This document shows, one piece after another, positions 13,947-19,430 of a stretch of DNA of 20,989 nucleotides. The translations under genes were made by a program, and so were the position numbers. A model generated the notes under the pieces. That model saw only the letters and a list, made by a program, of their open reading frames with translations, was not told the DNA's origin and did not search any database. How positions within the stretch are numbered: position 1 is the first letter of the stretch; every line of letters starts with the position of its first letter. Source of the stretch: a virus; IMG/VR virus record IMGVR_UViG_3300042922_000196, positions 1-20,989 of that record. One strand, given 5' to 3'.

Positions 13947-14406
13947 AATTTACCTTGTTTTTAGCATAATAAGCCTGTTCCATTTCTTCTGGTGTAATTC
14001 CAAGCCATAATCCACATATTATTACTCCTTCTAATGCATTATCTAATCTACAAACTTCATCAAATAATCCATTAAATTGTAATATCATAATATCTATAGA
14101 TTCATGGAATTTCGGATTAAGATTTTCAACATAATAGTTGATATCTAAATCACTTTGATGTAATTGGTTCTCTAAGCTAAGAGCGAAGCTTAAGCAATCT
14201 GCAAATTCTTCTAGTAACTTCTCTCTATTTATTTCCTTATGTTTCTTCCAGTGCTTAAACCCTTGCCATACATTAGCCAATTCACCCAACTCTACAAGCA
14301 AAGCTAACTTTATATTCTCTAAAGGATATTCCTTTATTTGAGCATTCTCTAATATAGTTTTATCTAATTCCTTTTGCATATCTAATAATTTTTGTAAACT
14401 TAACAT
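13921..14406 (-). CDS. dUTPase, dimeric all-alpha type
   Basis: A 161-residue protein beginning at ATG 14406 (MLSLQKLLDMQKELDK), chosen over a longer TTG because GGGAGGT lies between the two. It carries the signature of all-alpha NTP pyrophosphatases: EXXE at residues 39-42 (LLVELGELANVWQGFKHWKK) and EFxD at 67-70 (EEFADCLSFALSLEN) for Mg2+ binding. Family members hydrolyse dUTP to dUMP, keeping uracil out of phage DNA. The HWKK segment and total length suit the dimeric Gram-positive phage dUTPase family. It overlaps the upstream gene by 7 bases. Confidence 0.92.
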   Translation of the reverse strand: MLSLQKLLDMQKELDKTILENAQIKEYPLENIKLALLVELGELANVWQGFKHWKKHKEINREKLLEEFADCLSFALSLENQLHQSDLDINYYVENLNPKFHESIDIMILQFNGLFDEVCRLDNALEGVIICGLWLGITPEEMEQAYYAKNKVNYERQNNGY

Positions 14407-14888
14407 TCTTCTACCTCCCAAGCCTTTTCATTTATCATTTCTTCTATTTCTTCATTAGTATAAGTTGTGCCTAGTTTTGACATCGCATTAGCTACGCCAC
14501 GATAACATTCCCAATCTTTATATTTAAATATTTTTTTATGTTTTATAGCTTCTTCAAAGGTCATATATTCTTTCTCTGGAATAGTAAAAGTATCTTTAGC
14601 CCAACTTTTTGTATTCGGTTGAAGACCTGCTCCTATTTCAAAAATTGCACTATCATTTCTGATATATTTATCTCCATCTTTCAACTCACCTTCATTTATC
14701 ATCTTTAGAATTTCCCAACCCTTGTAGGTTTTAGATTCTTCTACTTTCAAAACACTTTCATTTATTAATTCCTTAGACCAATTTTTCAAAGATTTTAATG
14801 CGTCATCTAATGTTCTTTCGTCACTCAAAACCTCTCTATTGGTTTCGATATGCCAAATAATGTTATCTAACTTCTTTTTAGTTCCCAT
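14400..14888 (-). CDS. Hypothetical phage protein with a common C-terminal phage module
   Basis: A 162-residue protein starting MGTKKKLDNIIWHIETNRE behind AGGAGAGTGATTTT; its start is close to the upstream stop. Residues 50-80 (SKTYKGWEILKMINEGELKD) are a motif I have seen in many Gram-positive phage proteins of unknown function, with a TFKGWE-type opening. The C-terminal part has MTFEEAIKHKKIFKYKDWEC then NEEIEEMINEKAWEVEEC. No enzyme motif is visible. A role in DNA metabolism is suggested only by its position beside dUTPase and recombination genes. Confidence 0.78.
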   Translation of the reverse strand: MGTKKKLDNIIWHIETNREVLSDERTLDDALKSLKNWSKELINESVLKVEESKTYKGWEILKMINEGELKDGDKYIRNDSAIFEIGAGLQPNTKSWAKDTFTIPEKEYMTFEEAIKHKKIFKYKDWECYRGVANAMSKLGTTYTNEEIEEMINEKAWEVEEC

Positions 14889-14892
14889 AAAA

Positions 14893-15231
14893 TCACTCTC
14901 CTATATTGCTATAAACTCTTAATAAACTCTGTAAAGCATTAGTTTCAACCTGTATAGAATTTAATTTATCCCTACATGCCTTATATTCAAATTCTGCAAT
15001 ATTTCTTGCAAATAACTCTTTCGACAAATTTCCTTTTGCTATATCACTTATTAATGAAACTGGGATTTTGGCATCCCTTAGTTTCATTATTTCTATACTT
15101 AAAGATTTTCTATATTTACTTTCTTCTTCTGCATACTTCTTAGAAGCTTCTGTTAATATATCCATACCTTTATCTAGCCTTTTATTGTTTAGCCATATTG
15201 CTTGTGCTATATCTGTAGTTTCTACTGCCAT
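14893..15231 (-). CDS. Hypothetical phage protein, helical
   Basis: A 112-residue protein. I use the ATG at 15231 (MAVETTDIAQAIWLNNKRLD) because AAGGAAG lies 8 bases upstream; a GTG three codons earlier is inside that site. It is almost entirely helical (TEASKKYAEEESKYRKSLSI, FEYKACRDKLNSIQVETNAL) with a short VSLISDIAKGNLSKELFA that resembles a helix-turn-helix tip. The helical pattern, one long coiled coil followed by a compact domain, recurs in small phage recombination-region proteins. It follows the Cys-rich gene by 5 bases. Function is unknown. Confidence 0.75.
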   Translation of the reverse strand: MAVETTDIAQAIWLNNKRLDKGMDILTEASKKYAEEESKYRKSLSIEIMKLRDAKIPVSLISDIAKGNLSKELFARNIAEFEYKACRDKLNSIQVETNALQSLLRVYSNIGE

Positions 15232-15236
15232 TTTAT

Positions 15237-15395
15237 TCACTTCCTTGTGTAAAAATCTGCTATAGGACCATCTTCATAACTTGCATCTTCACATTCATGA
15301 CAACAATGGTGGCAAGGACAAAAATCTGCTGTACAACCAATATCATTGCTGTCATGTGGGCATGTATGGCAATAACTATAAATACAATCATCCAT
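15237..15395 (-). CDS. Cys/His-rich miniprotein, likely zinc-binding
   Basis: A 52-residue ORF with AAGGAGCTGAATAAC before its ATG. Of the first 35 residues, nine are Cys (4, 9, 12, 21, 26, 28, 31, 32, 35) and five are His (10, 14, 29, 30, 33): MDDCIYSYCHTCPHDSNDIG then FCPCHHCCHEC. The C-terminal 17 residues are acidic and lack Cys. The density and spacing point to one or two structural zinc (or other metal) sites. It lies between the RecU-like gene and an unknown gene. No catalytic role is visible; a DNA- or protein-binding adaptor is a guess. Confidence 0.75.
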   Translation of the reverse strand: MDDCIYSYCHTCPHDSNDIGCTADFCPCHHCCHECEDASYEDGPIADFYTRK

Positions 15396-15410
15396 GTTAT
15401 TCAGCTCCTT

Positions 15411-15911
15411 TTAATCTAAGATTACCGATAAGTCATATTTGTACCTTGTCCTTTTCTTCTCCTGTGGAATTAAAACTCCATGCATTTCTAACCACTCCAA
15501 AGATAAGCTTCTAGCCTGACGTTCAATCTCTACTTTTATATTTAAAATATCAACAAACCATGTCTTCTCTTTATCTGAAAGATTAAATATAAATCCACAA
15601 TTCATTTTAGGCTTACAATATTCCTTAAATAATCCTTCTACTTGATTGGTTCTAATTGCTCCATATTTAGTTATTTTGCCCTGTTTATTCTTTATCGGTG
15701 CAATTGGTATACTAGCACCTTTATGGCTCTTTAATTCCAGTAAATGAAGCCATCCGTTAGCAAACACTATATAGTCACATATATTAGAACTTGTAAATCT
15801 TGTGTTATTGCCACCTTGCCATGTTCCAGCACTATCCTTTAATTTATATATAAAATATTTATCGTTTATAGATTTTTTAATATCTTCCTCAAATACTTTT
15901 CCGCTATTCAT
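15411..15911 (-). CDS. RecU-like Holliday junction resolvase/nuclease
   Basis: A 166-residue protein starting behind GGAGGAAAGATAT. It shows the RecU-type PD-(D/E)XK layout: NSGKVFEEDIKKSI at the N-terminus, then NICDYIVF with the Asp, LHLLELKSHKGASIP with the Glu-x-Lys, and RTNQVEGLFKEY. The last part (SLSLEWLEMHGVLIPQEKK) is close to RecU C-termini. It would cut four-way junctions made during recombination-dependent replication, working with the Rad52-like annealing protein encoded upstream. It overlaps the HNH gene by 8 bases, a frequent pairing in phages. Confidence 0.85.
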   Translation of the reverse strand: MNSGKVFEEDIKKSINDKYFIYKLKDSAGTWQGGNNTRFTSSNICDYIVFANGWLHLLELKSHKGASIPIAPIKNKQGKITKYGAIRTNQVEGLFKEYCKPKMNCGFIFNLSDKEKTWFVDILNIKVEIERQARSLSLEWLEMHGVLIPQEKKRTRYKYDLSVILD

Positions 15912-16281
15912 ATATCTTTCCTCCTAGTGCTGTCCTTATAATATCCTCACGTTTATATAGTCCTATATGAGAAGTTATTAACTTACATAGGCTTTTTACT
16001 GCCCTGTCGCTTATTTTAAGCTTGTCTTTTATATCTATAGCCATATATGTCTCCTGTGTGAATAATTCTTCTAATTTAGCCTTAAATTGCATTTTAAAGT
16101 GTGTGTCTAATTTCTTATTGAAGTGAACTCCTTGTTTATGGTCTCTATGATGTGTTTGACATAGATAAACATGATTGTATGGACATTTATCTAATGGCTT
16201 TACTTGACTTTTAAAGATTATGTGGTGATCTTCGGTTATTGGATTCCCACAGATAGAGCAGAAATGTATTTCTGAACTCAT
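15904..16281 (-). CDS. HNH-type nuclease-like protein
   Basis: A 125-residue protein behind AAGGGAGTGATAGATAA. The N-terminal 55 residues form an HNH/treble-clef: FCSICGNPITEDHHIIFKS (two Cys, then His-His), CPYNHVYLCQTHHRDHKQGV (Asn, Cys, His-His, His). The rest is helical (HFKMQFKAKLEELFTQETYM) with a DKLKISDRAVKSL segment that may be a winged-helix. It overlaps the RecU gene. It may be a structure-specific nuclease or an inactive zinc adaptor; active-site integrity cannot be judged fully by eye. Confidence 0.82.
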   Translation of the reverse strand: MSSEIHFCSICGNPITEDHHIIFKSQVKPLDKCPYNHVYLCQTHHRDHKQGVHFNKKLDTHFKMQFKAKLEELFTQETYMAIDIKDKLKISDRAVKSLCKLITSHIGLYKREDIIRTALGGKIYE

Positions 16282-16296
16282 TTATCTATCACTCCC

Positions 16297-16920
16297 TTAT
16301 TTGTTAGCTTCAAAGAAGGCTTTTGAAAAACCCGGTGGAGTTATACTTCTTCTAACTTGTCTTTTATCTAAACCACAACCTTTGTTATATATAAATCCTT
16401 CTGGTAGTGGTGGCAAATCTTCCAGTAACCTTGCGTCAAATTTTGTTTGGTCGTATTCAACTATATTTTTCTCCGGTAGATTAAAATTTCCCCAGATATG
16501 AGTTACTTTTTTATAAGAATTACCATATTCATATGGATTCATTTCCAAAGGTGGATTACCTAAAAAGTATCTTAAAAACCCTCTTGGATTTTCTAATGCC
16601 CAAAACTTTAAAGTTGTTACTTTTGAATTTTTACTAGGTAATTCATATTGTTGTTGCCATATTATTTCTAAGCATCTTTTAACTAACTGCATTGCCCCCC
16701 CTAAATCTCTAGGCGTTTTTGCATTTGTTCTTGCTAAGCTAAAATGCGTACATGTAGGTGCTGCCAATATTCCATATACATTCTTTGGTGGCTCATAGGT
16801 AAATACGTCATACTGTGGAAGAGTTATAAGCCTTACATCATATCCAGCATCTTTATAAGGTTTTGACCAACTTCCAGTACCACCGCACAAATCAAGTATT
16901 ATCTTTTTACTATTTTCCAT
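16297..16920 (-). CDS. Cytosine-methyltransferase-like protein (C5 MTase family, short)
   Basis: A 207-residue protein with AAGAAGGTGATAAA upstream. C5-cytosine methyltransferase motifs are in order: SAM-binding LDLCGGTGSWSKPYKDAGYD (residues 9-28), the Cys motif LAAPTCTHFSLAR (Cys57), ALENPRGFL (Glu110), and the C-terminal RRSITPPGFSKAFFEANK. The usual Pro-Cys pair is Thr-Cys (PTC), unusual for the catalytic loop. At 207 residues it is short for a full enzyme, which leaves little room for a target recognition domain. It may methylate phage DNA for restriction protection or use another target. It follows the PP-loop gene by 98 bases. Confidence 0.82.
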   Translation of the reverse strand: MENSKKIILDLCGGTGSWSKPYKDAGYDVRLITLPQYDVFTYEPPKNVYGILAAPTCTHFSLARTNAKTPRDLGGAMQLVKRCLEIIWQQQYELPSKNSKVTTLKFWALENPRGFLRYFLGNPPLEMNPYEYGNSYKKVTHIWGNFNLPEKNIVEYDQTKFDARLLEDLPPLPEGFIYNKGCGLDKRQVRRSITPPGFSKAFFEANK

Positions 16921-16946
16921 TTTATCACCTTCTTATTTTATTATTA

Positions 16947-16985
16947 CAGTAGTACACTTAGAGTATAGATATAGGTGTACTACTG
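16947..16985. repeat. Perfect 11-bp inverted repeat between two modification-like genes
   Basis: CAGTAGTACAC (16947-16957) and GTGTACTACTG (16975-16985) are perfect inverse copies with a 17-base AT-rich loop. A second 7-bp pair, TTAGTTC (16987-16993) and GAACTAA (17012-17018), lies next to it at the stop of the PP-loop gene. Neither is followed by a U-run on the minus strand, so a terminator is not clear; a protein-binding site or RNA processing stem is possible. Confidence 0.65.
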
Positions 16986-17018
16986 CTTAGTTCTTAATAT
17001 TTTTGTAGTCTGAACTAA

Positions 17019-17837
17019 CTATAATGCACATTCACATGGTAAAAATGATAACTGACCATTCATGGGTAAAGCTTTTTCAACTGCTGCCCAAAATGTTTGT
17101 GGCTGCATCTTTTCTCCTGGAACTATGCCCCTACATTTCATTTGCTTAAATTTTGGTTCAAGATCTTCTAAAAAAGTATCTTTTAATATGCTATAGCCTA
17201 TCGCATTTTCTGTTTCTATAGCTTCTTTCCATATCTCAGGGTATAAACAATAAACTAAATACCATTGCTGTTTACCAGCTTTTAAACATCCTATACAATT
17301 GGCATGCCTAAATAATTCATATGTCTTAGGTCTTTTAATTCCTATATCTTCAGTATTTTGTATTGTTCTATTCCAGTAAGCCAAAGGGAAGTCGGTATAG
17401 TATCCTTTTGTTTGCATTACACCTATTCTTCTTTGTATTCTACTAGGTTCGCTTTTATCGAAACCATACAGAATTTTAACATCTTCTCTCATATCATCTT
17501 TTTTAACTGGATAATGCTTATTTAGCCATTTATAAAAAGGTTTTGTTTTAAGATTATAAGTACATAATGCAGTACCAGTTCCTACTTTAAAGGCTCCTAT
17601 ATCTTTGCAAATTTTTAATGGTGTTTTTGTTTCCCAGCCTTCCATATTTGCATAAGTTATAGGTACTTCTAGGTACTTTGATATTTCCTTTTTAAATCTT
17701 TTTATATCTAAATCCTCAACTAAGGGACTTATATCATGATTCAATAAAATTACATTTTCTTTACCTACTTTTCTAACAGCTTCTATAGCTACTAATGCTG
17801 AGCTATGTCCACCGCTTAAGCAAACTACATACTCCAC
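17019..17837 (-). CDS. PP-loop/PAPS-reductase-like (DndC-like) protein
   Basis: A 272-residue protein with a GTG start at 17837; AAGGT lies 7 bases upstream. The N-terminus holds a PP-loop SGGHSSA (residues 8-14), the phage variant of SGGxDS that binds ATP. A conserved TALCTYNLKTKPFYKWL follows with Cys92, then FRHANCIGCLKAGKQQWY with Cys181 and Cys184, and a C-terminal CEC (Cys268, Cys270). This is the phosphoadenosine-phosphosulfate reductase fold; several Cys may hold an Fe-S cluster. In phages such proteins are rarely tied to sulfate assimilation, and DndC-like nucleic acid modification is an alternative. No dnd partners are visible here. A long structured leader precedes it. Confidence 0.85.
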   Translation of the reverse strand: MEYVVCLSGGHSSALVAIEAVRKVGKENVILLNHDISPLVEDLDIKRFKKEISKYLEVPITYANMEGWETKTPLKICKDIGAFKVGTGTALCTYNLKTKPFYKWLNKHYPVKKDDMREDVKILYGFDKSEPSRIQRRIGVMQTKGYYTDFPLAYWNRTIQNTEDIGIKRPKTYELFRHANCIGCLKAGKQQWYLVYCLYPEIWKEAIETENAIGYSILKDTFLEDLEPKFKQMKCRGIVPGEKMQPQTFWAAVEKALPMNGQLSFLPCECAL

Positions 17838-18060
17838 ATATTCGACCTTCTAAATGTTTTTACACATCTAGTAAGGTCAGTCTTTAGAGCTTCCCACGCT
17901 TTTACCCTAGCATCTATGTTTAAGATAGTAGTAATCACACAATTATTAAAGACTTTATACTCTAATTATCACTCTTACGGTTCATTCTTCATGGTTTGCT
18001 AAACTATTGGGCTGTGTACCCTCAAACCTCGTAACCTGGTCTACCAGGATTGATTATGTG
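17838..18060 (-). ncRNA. Long structured leader RNA of unknown class
   Basis: This gene-free stretch folds into several stems on the minus strand: CCUGG-UAGA-CCAGG at 18048-18035; a 6-bp GGUUUG/CAAACC pair (18028-18023 with 17998-17993) holding a GGG/CCC stem inside; an enclosing UUACG/CGUAA pair (18034-18030 with 17979-17975); a long-range 8-bp AGUCUUUA/UAAAGACU pair (17954-17947 with 17886-17879); and last the 14-pair stem over the ribosome binding site. I do not match it to a riboswitch or intron class by eye. A cis-regulatory role for the next gene is inferred from the final stem. Confidence 0.6.
17844..17878 (-). promoter_or_regulatory. Hairpin covering the ribosome binding site of the PAPS-reductase-like gene
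   Basis: On the minus strand GACCUU-A-CUAGAUGU pairs with ACAUUUAG-AAGGUC (14 pairs, one G-U, one bulged A) around a 6-base loop. The right arm contains the AAGGU that is the only ribosome binding site for the GTG at 17837. The stem has no U-run after it, so it should act on translation, not termination. Confidence 0.72.
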
Positions 18061-18082
18061 GATTTTTATTTCTATATCTCAT
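18041..18082 (-). CDS. Possible 13-residue leader peptide
   Basis: An ATG at 18082 has an excellent ribosome binding site, GGAGGT, 6 bases upstream and codes for MRYRNKNPHNQSW before a TAG. The ribosome binding site lies in the loop of a 6-bp stem (GTAACT at 18100-18095, AGTTAC at 18088-18083, minus strand). Stop and last codons fall in the first hairpin of the leader. It may be a leader peptide or the remnant start of a broken gene. Confidence 0.4.
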   Translation of the reverse strand: MRYRNKNPHNQSW

Positions 18083-18099
18083 GTAACTACCTCCAGTTA

Positions 18100-18225
18100 C
18101 TACGACCTATATTCATTTTCCGAACTATCTTTCCAATTCTTAACTATCTCTATGGCTTGTCTAATACTCTTATCTTCTTGTGCTAGCCTTATTATTTCTT
18201 CTATCCAAAAGTTTAGAGTTAACAT
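18100..18225 (-). CDS. Miniprotein, copy 1 of a duplicated gene (41 residues)
   Basis: The ORF begins at the ATG at 18225 that overlaps the YopX gene's stop and reads MLTLNFWIEEIIRLAQEDKS, then IRQAIEIVKNW and a separate tail KDSSENEYRS. Its first 31 codons match copy 2 (19284 down to 19192) at 85 of 93 bases, and the first 43 bases are identical. The tail differs completely. It is amphipathic and helical; no known family. The ribosome binding site here is weak (GAGAATAAAAA), unlike copy 2, so expression of this copy may rely on coupling. Confidence 0.65.
   Translation of the reverse strand: MLTLNFWIEEIIRLAQEDKSIRQAIEIVKNWKDSSENEYRS
18133..18225 (-). repeat. Dispersed repeat, copy 1 (93 bp)
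   Basis: Matches 19192-19284 at 85 of 93 positions. Identity begins exactly at the ATG and stops near codon 31; flanks are unrelated. Most differences are point changes that keep both reading frames open. Confidence 0.88.
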
Positions 18226-18644
18226 TTTTTATTCTCAAATAATTCTGGATTTTCATGGATATCACTTATAATTACAGCTTTCATATTATTTAAAGTCCCT
18301 TGATTAATTATAAATGTATTTCCCTTATTTCTTACTCTATAACCACATTGAAATTGACTACTCCACCATTCAATAACATAATTCCTATATTTATATTCCA
18401 TTTCACCAAATCCAAGCTTATTTAAGTGCTTTTCCATTGATTTTTTATCTTGGATTTTACACTTCACAATGTCTCCCTCATATATTTCCACTCCATCTTT
18501 ATCCTTAAGCCCTGTGTATTGCATAACCTCATATACTTGTGGATGCTTTAAAATCATGTCAAAACTATCTTTGCAATTATTTACTGCATCTGTATACATT
18601 GTTTTACTAACTTTATCCCATGCTCTGAATTTAATATTTCTCAT
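18219..18644 (-). CDS. YopX-family phage protein
   Basis: A 141-residue protein. I use the ATG at 18644 (MRNIKFRAWDKVSKTMY) since AAGGTG lies upstream and a GTG four codons earlier overlaps it. YopX hallmarks are clear: the KFRAWDK opening, VMQYTGLKDKDGVEIYEGDI at about residues 44-63, and the ending IISDIHENPELFE. Family members are common in prophages of Gram-positives and form small beta-barrel-like proteins; their function is not established. Its stop overlaps the start of the miniprotein copy 1. Confidence 0.92.
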   Translation of the reverse strand: MRNIKFRAWDKVSKTMYTDAVNNCKDSFDMILKHPQVYEVMQYTGLKDKDGVEIYEGDIVKCKIQDKKSMEKHLNKLGFGEMEYKYRNYVIEWWSSQFQCGYRVRNKGNTFIINQGTLNNMKAVIISDIHENPELFENKKC

Positions 18645-18689
18645 TTTAAGTTTCACCTTCCTTTGTTCGTCTATTTTTTGAATGCCGAA

Positions 18690-18986
18690 TCAAAGTACAT
18701 GTTTAACTGCTTCCCATAATGCATCACAAGGTTCATTGTAATATTCAGTTTCCCAAGCAGTGGTATAACCCTGTTTTGGGTTTATAGATACACAATACCT
18801 ACCACCTTCATGAATTAATTGTTGAGTATAATTTGATTTAGATTCAAGTATCTCAAGCATTTTACCAATACTACATCTCTCGCCAAACATCCCATTAGCC
18901 ATACCAAGTAGTTCTCGCAATTCCTCAAATTTATCAAAAGTCATTTTCTCTTTATAAATTTGTTCACCTGTTATAAATTGTTTCAT
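18690..18986 (-). CDS. Hypothetical phage protein, possible ABA-sandwich domain
   Basis: A 98-residue protein with GGGGG about 11 bases before the ATG. It opens MKQFITGEQIYKEKMTFDKF and has a middle CSIGKMLEILESKSNYTQQL. The C-terminal 30 residues, with RYCVSINPKQGYTTAWETEY and PCDALWEAVKHVL, look like the end of the phage ABA-sandwich domain, where a two-strand hairpin is followed by an Ala-Leu-rich helix. The match is by pattern only. It sits upstream of the YopX gene, a common association. Function is unknown. Confidence 0.72.
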   Translation of the reverse strand: MKQFITGEQIYKEKMTFDKFEELRELLGMANGMFGERCSIGKMLEILESKSNYTQQLIHEGGRYCVSINPKQGYTTAWETEYYNEPCDALWEAVKHVL

Positions 18987-19025
18987 TGTTAATAAACCCC
19001 CTTCGTAATATATTCAGATTCCGTA

Positions 19026-19175
19026 TTAATCTTCTTTGCAATCTTCACATTTTCGTGGATGTCCTGGTGGCTTTAGCAAATCCTTTGAGCCATCTTTAGG
19101 TATTAAATCTTCTATTAGACACCCACATTCTTCGCATAATGTTCCGTTTAAAATTAATTGTGCTATTTCTCCCAT
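19026..19175 (-). CDS. Small zinc-binding phage protein (49 residues)
   Basis: The ORF starts one base after the miniprotein copy 2 stop, with AAGGA 8 bases upstream. It reads MGEIAQLILNGTLCEECGCL, then IPKDGSKDLLKPPGHPRKC and EDCKED. Two CxxC-type pairs (CEEC, with Cys19, and CEDC) mark a zinc ribbon. The opening MGEIA...GTLCE..CG is recurrent in small phage proteins encoded among replication genes. A structural zinc is likely; the role is unknown. A second paralogue is not seen in the window. Confidence 0.8.
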   Translation of the reverse strand: MGEIAQLILNGTLCEECGCLIEDLIPKDGSKDLLKPPGHPRKCEDCKED

Positions 19176-19176
19176 A

Positions 19177-19284
19177 TTAATATTCCTTTCTCCATTCTTT
19201 AACTATCCCTATAGCTTGTTTAATACTCTTACCTTCTTGTACTAGCCTTATTATTTCTTCTATCCAAAAGTTTAGAGTTAACAT
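19177..19284 (-). CDS. Miniprotein, copy 2 of a duplicated gene (35 residues), nested in an HTH gene
   Basis: An ATG at 19284 stands behind AAGGAGAGTGAAG, a strong ribosome binding site that lies inside the HTH gene. It reads MLTLNFWIEEIIRLVQEGKS, then IKQAIGIVKEWRKEY. The first 56 bases overlap the HTH gene out of frame, so this DNA codes in two frames. It matches copy 1 closely except for its tail. The strong site and conserved frame suggest it is a real gene. It ends just before the zinc-binding gene. Confidence 0.72.
   Translation of the reverse strand: MLTLNFWIEEIIRLVQEGKSIKQAIGIVKEWRKEY
19192..19284 (-). repeat. Dispersed repeat, copy 2 (93 bp)
   Basis: Partner of 18133-18225, about 1.06 kb apart in the same orientation. 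Here the first 56 bases also encode the C-terminus of the HTH protein in another frame. Confidence 0.88.
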
Positions 19285-19417
19285 CTTCACTCTCCTTAAC
19301 TATTTCCTTTACTCTATTCATCCCCAAGCCTAGTTCTAAGGAGATAGATTTTAATGGCCAACCATTCTTTTTAAGTCTTAGTACTTCCTTTTTCTTTTTA
19401 GTTGCTATCCCCCTCAT
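19229..19417 (-). CDS. Small helix-turn-helix protein
   Basis: A 62-residue protein with GAGGAGTGAATATAT before the ATG. Residues 6-42 (TKKKKEVLRLKKNGWPLKSI then SLELGLGMNRVKEIVKE) form a basic helix-turn-helix like those of small sigma-region-4 or Trp-repressor-type proteins. The C-terminus (SEDVNSKLLDRRNNKASTRR) is basic and coincides with the out-of-frame start of the miniprotein copy 2; its sequence may be constrained by, or a by-product of, that overlap. It follows the replisome organizer by 13 bases. A DNA-binding regulatory role is likely; the target is unknown. Confidence 0.8.
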   Translation of the reverse strand: MRGIATKKKKEVLRLKKNGWPLKSISLELGLGMNRVKEIVKESEDVNSKLLDRRNNKASTRR

Positions 19418-19430
19418 ATATATTCACTCC

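Noticed and set aside
17838-18060. Group I or II intron, tRNA or known riboswitch in the structured leader
   Set aside because: No intron core (P7 pair, domain V), no tRNA arms, no hammerhead core and no SAM-type motif could be found by eye, so it is reported as unclassified.
13778-18120. A 16-bp identity (ACCTATATTCATTTTC) between 13778-13793 and 18105-18120
   Set aside because: It is short and AT-rich, so chance in 21 kb is realistic; it does cover a gene start at the first site, but no longer homology supports a transfer.
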